Shown: one piece after another, positions 1 through 7,310 of the stretch | Numbering within the stretch: position 1 is the first letter of the stretch | How the letters are laid out: each line of letters begins with the position of its first letter | Assembly (NCBI GenBank): GCA_016933115.1 | Contig: JAFGBL010000080.1 | Coordinates: 1 to 39,884, forward strand | Reading direction: 5' to 3' | Source of the DNA: Bacteroidales bacterium | Lineage (GTDB): Bacteria; Bacteroidota; Bacteroidia; Bacteroidales; JAADJA01 | DNA length: 39,884 nt | The notes under the pieces: generated by a model | The model's database searches: none | What the model was told of the DNA's origin: nothing | What the model saw: only the letters and a program-made list of their open reading frames with translations | Program-made: the position numbers and the translations under genes

Positions 1-1537
1 CCATAGTTCCCAGCCAAAGGTTTTCATTGTGATCTTTAAAAATGGAAATGGCACCATGATTATATTCAAATTGTTCATTCGGGTACTCAATGAACTCATT
101 ACCATCAAAAATATTTAACAAGTATTCTCCACCCAACCAATACCGGCCGAATTTATCCTGGGCTATAGTTTTTATAAATTTCCTGGTTTGAAGGAAATCT
201 TTCTCGTACAATACAGGCAATTTATTTTCTTTCAAAACAATCAATCCGGCAGTTGAAGCAACCAGCAGGCAATGATTCGACGAATCTTCATACACATCCA
301 ACACTGAACCCTTGGGCAAACCCTGTAGTACTGAGAAATCTCTGCTATTATATTGAAGTATCCCGTTTTCTTTTATCGGGAAATATAGATTTCGATTGGA
401 AGCTAAAATTGCTCCTGTGTAAAAATAGTTAGTAGGCACAGAGGAATAAGTATCAGTGTATTCGGTTATCCTCGAAATATTTTCCCCATCCCATTTGCAA
501 AGCCCATCGCCATAGGACGCAAACCAAATATTTTTCTGGTCATCTTCCACAATGCTCCATACATATTCATTGGCCCCTGTTTCGGTTGTGAAATTTTCAA
601 ATGCATCACTGATCTTTCTGTATAATCCTGTTTCTGTTGCTATCCAAAGGTTATCCTCATTATCGGTCAACAGGATATTGATGTAGTTAAATTTCTTTAA
701 ATATTTTTTCTCTTCCTGCCCGTCAAACTCAACTATATATTTTTGTTCAACTTGAAATAACGCATGATTCTCCGGGTCAAAGTCATTTAATATATAAACT
801 TCTTCACCCTCAAAACAATATATTTTATTTAATTTGTGGACTAAGGTATCAGGAACATATAAACAATTATCCGCACAAAACAATACTTTCCCTGTTTTAT
901 CCTTGATAAGAATTCCTTTTAGACCATCAGCATAGCATAGTAAGGTGTCATTTGTAATACAATACAAACCGTAATCAAAGGTCCGAAGCCATAATTTATT
1001 ATAATTATCTTCCAAAATAAAATATGACACCATTATTGAGTCTAAGTCATTAAAAAGTCTTGAAATTCTTGAATTGACCGGGCCAATGTATATGGGTAGA
1101 TTACTAGAACTAAGAAAACAAATATCCTTGGTAATAAAATTTTGAAGCACCAAATTATTTTTCTTCGACTTGATGGTATCAGTCAATAAAACTGTTGTAA
1201 TCTTACCCTGATATAATCTCGAAATACCAATGATGGAGGAAAAATTGATTCCCCCTTCTGAATCTTCCAATATCCGGACTATTTGATTTGAAAGCAAGCC
1301 ATCGTTTACGGTTAAATTTTTGAATTTATTTCCATCAAACCGGCTTACGCCACCTTTGGTACACAGCCAAATGTATCCCTTGCTGTCCTGGAACATTGTT
1401 ATTACCTGATTTTGTACAAGGCCGTCTTTTACAGTATAATGGCGGTAACTATATTCCTGGGAAAACAATAAGGAAGAATGAAGGAATATCAATATTAAGA
1501 AAGGAGAAAATGCAAAAATTAAATTCCTTTTCAACAT
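1..1537 (-). CDS. Regulator-propeller sensor protein, N-terminal part (runs off the window)
   Basis: An open minus-strand frame runs from ATG at 1537 to the window edge, about 512 codons without a stop; the C-terminus is missing. The N-terminus is a signal peptide (MLKRNLIFAF, hydrophobic to about residue 26, then SQEYS). It is followed by regulator-propeller repeats: a first near residues 39-70 (GLVQNQVITMFQDSKGYIW), a second from about residue 80 (GLLSNQIVRILEDSEG), and later copies such as LLTDNEDNLWIATETGLYR and SIFKDHNENLWLGTM. Such periplasmic propellers normally sit in front of a histidine kinase, a LytS-type kinase or a hybrid two-component protein in Bacteroidota. The output domain lies outside the window, so the signalling class is unknown. 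A TAAATTTG sequence (plus-strand 1563-1570) could be its minus-7 box. Confidence 0.85.
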   Translation of the reverse strand, partial: MLKRNLIFAFSPFLILIFLHSSLLFSQEYSYRHYTVKDGLVQNQVITMFQDSKGYIWLCTKGGVSRFDGNKFKNLTVNDGLLSNQIVRILEDSEGGINFSSIIGISRLYQGKITTVLLTDTIKSKKNNLVLQNFITKDICFLSSSNLPIYIGPVNSRISRLFNDLDSIMVSYFILEDNYNKLWLRTFDYGLYCITNDTLLCYADGLKGILIKDKTGKVLFCADNCLYVPDTLVHKLNKIYCFEGEEVYILNDFDPENHALFQVEQKYIVEFDGQEEKKYLKKFNYINILLTDNEDNLWIATETGLYRKISDAFENFTTETGANEYVWSIVEDDQKNIWFASYGDGLCKWDGENISRITEYTDTYSSVPTNYFYTGAILASNRNLYFPIKENGILQYNSRDFSVLQGLPKGSVLDVYEDSSNHCLLVASTAGLIVLKENKLPVLYEKDFLQTRKFIKTIAQDKFGRYWLGGEYLLNIFDGNEFIEYPNEQFEYNHGAISIFKDHNENLWLGTM

Positions 1538-1577
1538 TGGAATGATTAATTAGATTTCTCTTCAAATTTAATAAAAA

Positions 1578-1991
1578 TCAGAAATGCAACTTATGGTAAT
1601 CGAATTTTTGGTTATCGGTGAAATTTTTAATGATCCTGGCTAATCGGATAAAAATCTGGAGGTCGTGGACAGCCAGCCAGCGGATAGCCTTTTTCTCTCC
1701 CCGGCTGGCATCGGCAATCACTATCAATAAATGAAATTTATATTTTTCAAGCCATTCATAGGCCTTTTTATCATTCACAATCGCCATATCCAGGGCTGCA
1801 AATTGCGGATAGCCGTTTTTCATAAGCCACTGGAAAGCTTCGTCGCTGCCCCGGATGGCTTTGGCAAGGGCTGCGAGTTCGGAATATCCGTTTTTCAAAA
1901 GCCAATCAAAAATCATTTCATTTCCATTAATGGCTTCACCAAATGCGATTAAAATCTTAGCCGGATATTCTGTGAGTTGACCTGTTTGCAA
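1578..1991 (-). CDS. Small all-helical protein of four 25-residue repeats, unknown function
   Basis: I do not recognise this family. The 137-residue product is built almost entirely of four tandem 25-residue units at about residues 20-44, 45-69, 70-94 and 95-119, preceded by a half unit (EYPAKILIAFGE). The pattern is A-I-x-G-x-x-x-A-x-x-W-L-x-K-x-G-Y-x-x-L-A-A-L-A-x, as in AIRGSDEAFQWLMKNGYPQF. It suggests two short helices per unit and a small alpha-solenoid. There is no signal peptide or membrane segment, so it is probably cytoplasmic. The only start that gives the full length is TTG at 1991; the first in-frame ATG is at 1916, inside the first repeat. The gene may therefore use TTG or be 5'-truncated. 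It lies 42 bp downstream of the radical SAM gene on the same strand. Confidence 0.7.
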   Translation of the reverse strand: MQTGQLTEYPAKILIAFGEAINGNEMIFDWLLKNGYSELAALAKAIRGSDEAFQWLMKNGYPQFAALDMAIVNDKKAYEWLEKYKFHLLIVIADASRGEKKAIRWLAVHDLQIFIRLARIIKNFTDNQKFDYHKLHF

Positions 1992-2033
1992 AACAAATTT
2001 CGAATTTTGATTTATAGTTATGTAAAATCAACG

Positions 2034-2813
2034 CTAATAGTAGATTTTTGTTTTAATCCCTGCCTTTTCTACCTGCGCTGCAATTTTTTTCAGTTCCTGT
2101 TCAGGTAATTTCTCGAGCCCTTTAGCAGCAGTATCCCTTTCAATCGGATAAATCATTACATATTTGGGTTGAATTTGCTTTAGAACTTCAATCCATTCCT
2201 TCACTTCATATTCCGTCGTATTATCCACAATATGGCTGTTATATTTCCCTCGAATGAACAGGGTTTGAATGATCTGGTTCCCATCAAATTTTTTAATGTT
2301 TTCAATAATTGATAAAAGGGAAATATTGGGAGCCGGCTTGTTGATCAGTTGAAAAGTCGATTCGATCACTGTATCCAGTTTTAAAACATTGTTGTTCACC
2401 TTGTTCAAAGCATCGAAAACCGGCCTTTTGTGAAGCATTGATGCATTTGACAGTACAGAAATTTCAGCTTCCGGGAAGAACTCATTCCTCAATTTAATGG
2501 TATCTTCAATAATTCCTGCAAACTCAGGGTGGATGGTTGGTTCACCATTTCCTGCAAATGTGATGTTGTCCGGAATGATCGCCTGTTCAATTAGCTGGGT
2601 CAGTCTTTCTTCCAGCGCGTTTTTCACTTCCAATCGTTTTGGAAGTTTTTCTTTTACCTTATTTTGCTTGAAAGTCCAGCCGCATTCGCAATAAATACAG
2701 TTGAAAGTGCAATATTTATAACCGATTTGTAACAGGTTAATTCCCAGTGAAACCCCGAACCGGCGACTTTTAACCGGGCCAAAAACAATGCGATCAAACA
2801 AAATGGTACTCAT
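2034..2813 (-). CDS. Radical SAM protein (COG0731-like Fe-S oxidoreductase)
   Basis: A 259-residue protein with the CxxxCxxC cluster motif at Cys35, Cys39 and Cys42 (YCTFNCIYCECGW), which would bind the 4Fe-4S cluster that cleaves S-adenosylmethionine. The preceding FGPVKSRRFGVSLGINLL matches the GPVxSRRxGxSLGxN signature of the COG0731 group, which also contains wyosine-biosynthesis relatives. FAGNGEPTIHPEF is the GGEP-like SAM-binding strand of the partial TIM barrel. The length is normal for a standalone radical SAM enzyme with no extra cluster-binding tail. The substrate cannot be deduced. It is divergent from the polyprenyl synthase gene, with 136 bp between the starts, and may be co-transcribed with the 25-residue-repeat gene downstream. 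Confidence 0.85.
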   Translation of the reverse strand: MSTILFDRIVFGPVKSRRFGVSLGINLLQIGYKYCTFNCIYCECGWTFKQNKVKEKLPKRLEVKNALEERLTQLIEQAIIPDNITFAGNGEPTIHPEFAGIIEDTIKLRNEFFPEAEISVLSNASMLHKRPVFDALNKVNNNVLKLDTVIESTFQLINKPAPNISLLSIIENIKKFDGNQIIQTLFIRGKYNSHIVDNTTEYEVKEWIEVLKQIQPKYVMIYPIERDTAAKGLEKLPEQELKKIAAQVEKAGIKTKIYY

Positions 2814-2927
2814 CTTCCATCCATTAAGGTAAGTGCAAAGTTATATTTATCGTCATTAAAAACAACAGGAAGCTTTCAATTTATAAATTAAATGAAATCC
2901 AAAGTTAGAGGGTGGGATATTTTCCCT

Positions 2928-2935
2928 TAATTTTG
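2928..2935 (+). promoter_or_regulatory. Candidate minus-7 box TAATTTTG for the polyprenyl synthase gene
   Basis: TAATTTTG fits the Bacteroidota minus-7 consensus TAnnTTTG. It would place the transcript start about 8 nt before the ATG at 2950. No clear TTTG is seen at the minus-33 position, so support is moderate. Confidence 0.35.
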
Positions 2936-2949
2936 GAACAATCTTTACT

Positions 2950-3924
2950 ATGGTATCACTGGATGAAATAAAAAGGCCAATTGAGTCGGAACTGCAGGAA
3001 TTTGAAAAACGCTTTAAAAATTCCATGAAAAGCAGTGTCCCCTTGCTCGATATCATTACCCGCTATATCATTAAACGTAAGGGCAAGCAAATGCGTCCGA
3101 TGTTTGTTTTTCTGAGCGCAAAGCTCCTTGGCAATATCAATGATTCTACTTATATCGCTGCCTCTCTCATTGAATTGCTGCACACAGCCACACTTGTACA
3201 TGACGATGTGGTGGACGATTCCAACGAAAGGCGGGGTTTCTTTTCGATCAATGCCTTGTGGAAAAATAAAGTAGCCGTTCTTGTCGGCGACTTCCTGTTA
3301 TCGAAAGGATTACTGCTTTCACTGGATAATGACGAATTCCAATTGCTGAAAATCGTTTCGGAAGCTACCCGTGAGATGAGCGAAGGCGAACTGCTGCAGA
3401 TTGAAAAAGCACGTAAACTCGACATCAGCGAGGATATATATTTTGAGATCATCCGGAAAAAAACCGCTTCCCTGATCGCTTCCTGCTGTGCAGCCGGCGC
3501 AACATCGGCAAAAGCTGACAAACAATTGGTGAACAAAATGAAGTTGTTTGGAGAAAATGTCGGGATTGCTTTCCAGATAAAAGATGACCTATTTGATTAT
3601 GAATCTTCCAATAAAACGGGCAAGCCAAACGGCATCGATATCAAGGAACAAAAAATGACTTTACCGCTTATTTACTTGTTAAATAACTCGCCTTACCTGG
3701 AAAAAAGAAAGATCATCAATATCGTAAAAAATCACAACAACAACCCGGAAAAAGTGGGCAAGGTCATTAAAATGGTAAATGAAAGCGGAGGAATTTCATA
3801 CGCACGGGAAAAGATGAGTTTTTATCATGAAAGAGCATTGGATATTTTATCCGGTTTTCCCGATTCGGATGCCAGAACTGCCTTGAAACAGCTCGTTGAC
3901 TTCACCATCGAAAGGAAAAAATAA
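2950..3924 (+). CDS. Trans-isoprenyl (polyprenyl) diphosphate synthase
   Basis: A 324-residue class I prenyltransferase that would condense isopentenyl diphosphate onto allylic diphosphates. The first Asp-rich motif is HDDVVDD (Asp85, Asp86, Asp89) and the second is DDLFD (Asp212-Asp216); both bind Mg-diphosphate. GKQMRP near residues 45-50 is the conserved substrate-binding start of the fold. The length and the residues before the first Asp motif (LIELLHTATLVHDD, without bulky aromatics) suit a medium- or long-chain enzyme, such as one making the menaquinone side chain (IspB-like) rather than farnesyl diphosphate. Chain length cannot be fixed by eye. The gene converges on rodA with only 9 bp between the stop codons. 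Confidence 0.9.
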   Translation: MVSLDEIKRPIESELQEFEKRFKNSMKSSVPLLDIITRYIIKRKGKQMRPMFVFLSAKLLGNINDSTYIAASLIELLHTATLVHDDVVDDSNERRGFFSINALWKNKVAVLVGDFLLSKGLLLSLDNDEFQLLKIVSEATREMSEGELLQIEKARKLDISEDIYFEIIRKKTASLIASCCAAGATSAKADKQLVNKMKLFGENVGIAFQIKDDLFDYESSNKTGKPNGIDIKEQKMTLPLIYLLNNSPYLEKRKIINIVKNHNNNPEKVGKVIKMVNESGGISYAREKMSFYHERALDILSGFPDSDARTALKQLVDFTIERKK

Positions 3925-3933
3925 TTCCCGGTT

Positions 3934-5193
3934 CTATAGTAATTCAAGCCTGACAGAGTCCTGCTTAATAAAAATGAACAATAAAATCGTAAAACCCCAA
4001 AGGGAAGAACCGCCATAGGAAATAAACGGCAGCGGTATTCCGATGACAGGAAACAGTCCGATGGTCATCCCGATGTTGATGGCAAAATGGAAAAATATGA
4101 TGGAAGCAACACCATATCCGTAAATCCGGCTGAATTTGGATCGCTGTCGTTCGGCAATGATTATCAATCTTGAAAGCAGTGCAAGGAATAATACAATTAC
4201 AATAAAACTGCCAACAAAACCCCATTCTTCTCCAATGGTGCAAAAAATAAAATCAGTACTTTGTTCGGGCACAAAATCAAACTTTGTTTGGGTTCCTTTT
4301 AAAAAACCTTTACCGATAAATCCGCCAGAACCAATGGCAATTTTCGATTGATTGACATTGTATCCGGCTCCCCTAAGGTCCGTTTCCTTGCCTAACAAAA
4401 CGTTGATCCGCTTTTTTTGGTGGGGCTCCAGGACGTTTTCAAATGCATAGTCTACGCTAAATACATAGGCTGAAGCAATTAAAAAGACACCTGCGACCCA
4501 AAACCACTTTTTCCTGATGTTTTTGTACAAAAAGAAAATCAACGCCGCATTGACGGCCAGCAATCCGATCAGCATAAATTTGTTGATCAATAAAGCCAGG
4601 AGAAAAAGCAAAGCTACAAACAGTCCGAAAAGTAATAAATTGCCTGAAAGTCCCTCCCTGAATAAAACGAGGATCAAAGCTGAGAAAACCAATGCCGAGC
4701 CGGTATCATGCTGCAACAGGATCAATGCTGCCGGAAAAATAATTATTACAGCAGCGGTGATTCTGGTACCCAATTTTTGGATATTCAAATCGAGTTTGCT
4801 CAGGTACCTGGCGAGGGCAAGTGAGGTGCCGAATTTGGCAAACTCTGCCGGCTGTAATGAAAATCCGCCTATCTGAAACCATGATTTGGAGCCTGCAATT
4901 TCTTTTCCAAACAACAATACTGCAACCAACATGAAAATGATGATCAAATAAAATATATTAGCGAATGTGGAAAAAAACTTGGCATCGATGAGCAAAATGA
5001 CCATAGCCAGGAAAACCGAGGTTCCGATCCAGATCAGTTGCTTACCGTAGTTTTGCGACATATCCAGGATACTGCTGTGGTTTTCATTGTAAACCGCTGC
5101 ATAGATATTCACCCAGCCAATCAAAACCAAAACCAGGTACAAAAGGACGGTTATCCAGTCGATATTCTGATATATACTCTTTCGTTCTCTCAT
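3934..5193 (-). CDS. rodA: Rod-shape-determining SEDS glycosyltransferase RodA
   Basis: A 419-residue polytopic membrane protein of the SEDS family with about ten hydrophobic segments. Characteristic stretches are AGSKSWFQIGGFSLQPAEFAK (the conserved periplasmic loop with QPxExxK), GAGYNVNQSKIAIGSGG, FVPEQSTDFIFCTIGEEWG and GIPLPFISYGGSS near the C-terminus. SEDS proteins polymerise lipid II into glycan strands together with a class B penicillin-binding protein. Here the ATG overlaps the stop codon of mrdA (ATGA, 5190-5193), so the two are translationally coupled. That pairing identifies this gene as RodA rather than FtsW. No mre gene adjoins it. Confidence 0.95.
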   Translation of the reverse strand: MRERKSIYQNIDWITVLLYLVLVLIGWVNIYAAVYNENHSSILDMSQNYGKQLIWIGTSVFLAMVILLIDAKFFSTFANIFYLIIIFMLVAVLLFGKEIAGSKSWFQIGGFSLQPAEFAKFGTSLALARYLSKLDLNIQKLGTRITAAVIIIFPAALILLQHDTGSALVFSALILVLFREGLSGNLLLFGLFVALLFLLALLINKFMLIGLLAVNAALIFFLYKNIRKKWFWVAGVFLIASAYVFSVDYAFENVLEPHQKKRINVLLGKETDLRGAGYNVNQSKIAIGSGGFIGKGFLKGTQTKFDFVPEQSTDFIFCTIGEEWGFVGSFIVIVLFLALLSRLIIIAERQRSKFSRIYGYGVASIIFFHFAINIGMTIGLFPVIGIPLPFISYGGSSLWGFTILLFIFIKQDSVRLELL

Positions 5194-7007
5194 TTTCCTG
5201 GAATTAAATTTCCTTCGAGTATTCTTTTTTCGATCAATGGCCGGCTGATGGTATCGTTCAGGTATTTTTCGATCATCAGCGAAGCAATGGGTGCCGCCCA
5301 GGTAGATCCGTATCCTGAATTTTCAACAATGACCGACATGGCAATTTTAGGATCATCTTTGGGTGCAAACGCAATAAACAACGAATGGTCCTTGCCATGG
5401 GGATTTTGCACCGTACCTGTTTTACCGCAAATCTGAACACCCGGGAGCCTGGCCCACCGGGCGGTTCCATGATCACCCTCAAATACCTCCAGCATGGCTT
5501 CCCGGACAACCCTGAATTGTTTGGGATCAATGGATGTTTCTTTCCGTGTATTAAATTCCTCGATCAGATTATTTTCATTTCCAATAGCCGAAACCAAATG
5601 AGGCGGATAGTAAAATCCTTTGTTGGCGATCACAACTGCCAGATTGGCCAATTGAAGCGGTGTTACCAGTATTTCCCCCTGTCCGATTGCAAGCGATCGG
5701 ATGGTCAGTGCATTCCAATGCCCTTTTTGATAAACCTGGTTGTAATAATCGGAAGTCGGGATATTGCCGTTCACTTCAAATGGGATGTCCGTATTAAATT
5801 TTTGCCCGAAACCGATACTTGTAACTTTCGACCTCCAGGCATTAAATGCTTGTTCCGAATCCTGGTACTTATTGTTATTTATGATCGAGCGGAACACATT
5901 CCAGAAATAAGGATTGCACGATTGTTCAATGGCTTCCTGCAATTCAAGGGGTGAAACGTGGTTGTGCGTACAACGGATGGGTGTTGTGGCAGGCCCATAG
6001 CAGTAATAGGAGGTGTATTCTCCCAACACCCCTTCCTGAAGGCCTACAAGGGCATTTACTATTTTAAAGGTTGAACCTGGCGGATAAGTACCCATGATGG
6101 CCCGGTTCAGCAAAGGTTTCAGGCTATCCAGTGAAAGTGCCAGATAATTCTCACTGCGAACACGGCCCACCAGCAAATTCGGATCATAGGTGGGGCTACT
6201 CACAAAAGCCAGAATTTCTCCGGAAGAAGGATCAATTGCAACAATGCTGCCGATTTTATTAACCATCAATTGTTCCCCATAAATCTGCAGGTCGGCATCC
6301 AGAGACATATATAGATTTTTCCCCGGCTCCGAAAGGGTATCATACCTCCCACCCCGGTAACTTCCCTGCTCCCTGTTGTGGACATCCACCATAACCACTT
6401 CAATACCTTTTTTCCCTCTTAATTCCGGTTCGTAAAATTTTTCAAGGCCGCTCTTGCCAATATAATCACCCATGGTATAATATGAATCCGCCTCCATTTC
6501 CAGGTTGTTGACTTCGCCAATATATCCCAATAAGTGGGCGGCAACAGGATAGGGATATTTTCGCAAGGAACGCGATTGGACATAAAATCCAGGGAATTTA
6601 TAAAGCTTTTCTTCAATATATCCGAATTCCTCCTTTGAAATCTGTGATACAAAAGTTGTGGGTTTATATTGGGAATATTTCTTAGCTTTTCTCAGTTTTG
6701 CCCGGAAAGTCGAATCAGTAATGTTCAGTAATGAACAAAATTCAGCAGTATCCATCACATCCACCTGCCTGGGGATGACCATGAGGTCATAGGCGGCTTC
6801 GTCGTATACCATTAATTTATGGTTACGATCATAAATCAAACCACGGTTCGGATACATGGTGACCTTACGCAATACGTTGTTTTCAGCTGAAAGCATGTAG
6901 GTCGTATCCAGCACCTGTAAATAAAAAAGGCGGAAAACGAATATTATCCCCACAAGCAGGAAAATCCCGATGATGATGTACTTTCTTTCGGTAAAACTGC
7001 CGTTCAT
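5190..7007 (-). CDS. mrdA: Penicillin-binding protein 2, elongasome transpeptidase
   Basis: A 605-residue class B penicillin-binding protein. It has an N-terminal membrane anchor (about residues 9-30), a PBP dimerisation region (from about residue 50, NRGLIYDRN) and a transpeptidase domain. The active-site motifs are all visible: S312-T-F-K315 in GTYPPGSTFK, S363-C-N365 in EQSCNPYFW, and K529-T-G-T532 in CGKTGTVQNP. It would cross-link peptidoglycan in the periplasm during lateral growth, with RodA supplying the glycan strand. In many Bacteroidota the order is mreB-mreC-mreD-mrdA-rodA. Here mreBCD is not upstream; a small inverted-repeat element and an unrelated hydratase gene occupy that position, suggesting a rearrangement. 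Confidence 0.95.
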   Translation of the reverse strand: MNGSFTERKYIIIGIFLLVGIIFVFRLFYLQVLDTTYMLSAENNVLRKVTMYPNRGLIYDRNHKLMVYDEAAYDLMVIPRQVDVMDTAEFCSLLNITDSTFRAKLRKAKKYSQYKPTTFVSQISKEEFGYIEEKLYKFPGFYVQSRSLRKYPYPVAAHLLGYIGEVNNLEMEADSYYTMGDYIGKSGLEKFYEPELRGKKGIEVVMVDVHNREQGSYRGGRYDTLSEPGKNLYMSLDADLQIYGEQLMVNKIGSIVAIDPSSGEILAFVSSPTYDPNLLVGRVRSENYLALSLDSLKPLLNRAIMGTYPPGSTFKIVNALVGLQEGVLGEYTSYYCYGPATTPIRCTHNHVSPLELQEAIEQSCNPYFWNVFRSIINNNKYQDSEQAFNAWRSKVTSIGFGQKFNTDIPFEVNGNIPTSDYYNQVYQKGHWNALTIRSLAIGQGEILVTPLQLANLAVVIANKGFYYPPHLVSAIGNENNLIEEFNTRKETSIDPKQFRVVREAMLEVFEGDHGTARWARLPGVQICGKTGTVQNPHGKDHSLFIAFAPKDDPKIAMSVIVENSGYGSTWAAPIASLMIEKYLNDTISRPLIEKRILEGNLIPGK

Positions 7008-7052
7008 AATGCTGCTAAAGCCTCCTGAATACTTTTAACGCGATAACCGCCC

Positions 7053-7086
7053 CAAAGTTAGAAATAATTAAAGAGGCTGTCTCAAA
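7053..7086 (-). promoter_or_regulatory. Candidate mrdA promoter
   Basis: On the minus strand TAACTTTG (7053-7060) fits TAnnTTTG and TTTG (7083-7086) lies 22 nt upstream, slightly long for the consensus. The predicted leader to the mrdA ATG is about 40 nt. The minus-33 TTTG lies inside the terminal repeat of the adjacent small element. Confidence 0.4.
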
Positions 7087-7248
7087 AGCCTAAATAAAGG
7101 CGTCATTTCTAGGATCCCGAAAGCTATCAGGCGACGAAGCAATCTTATTATTGCCAGGATGTTATGAGATTGCCTGCCTGTCGGCAGATAAGCTTTTCCC
7201 CCTGAAAAAGCAGGATCGCACTGACGATAATTCACTTTTGATACAGCC
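7075..7248. mobile_element. MITE-like element with 14-bp terminal inverted repeats
   Basis: The left end GGCTGTCTCAAAAG (7075-7088) is matched at the right end by CTTTTGATACAGCC (7235-7248), whose reverse complement differs at one of 14 positions. The span is 174 bp and has no credible coding sequence. The interior holds a 7-bp inverted pair (GCAATCT 7139-7145, AGATTGC 7167-7173) and a GC-rich hairpin-forming motif near 7172-7187. From memory, ends of the GGCTGTCTCAAAA type occur on Bacteroidota insertion sequences. No clear target-site duplication is visible. Confidence 0.5.
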
Positions 7249-7310
7249 CATTTTAGATTTCTATTTCAATTTCAAAAATGGGATAACGTTTACGGATCTT
7301 GCAAAGAAGA

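Larger units (their letters stand above)
7008..7310. other. Gene-free gap between mrdA and the hydratase gene
   Basis: No coding sequence is supported here. The stretch holds a candidate mrdA promoter and most of a 174-bp element bounded by inverted repeats, listed separately. A short hairpin (GCTTTT/AAAAAGC, about 7191-7211) could act as a weak terminator for the hydratase gene, but no strong T tract follows. Confidence 0.6.

Noticed and set aside
5385..5954. A 189-codon plus-strand open frame
   Set aside because: It is antisense to the mrdA transpeptidase domain, whose active-site motifs are intact, so the plus-strand frame is a shadow.
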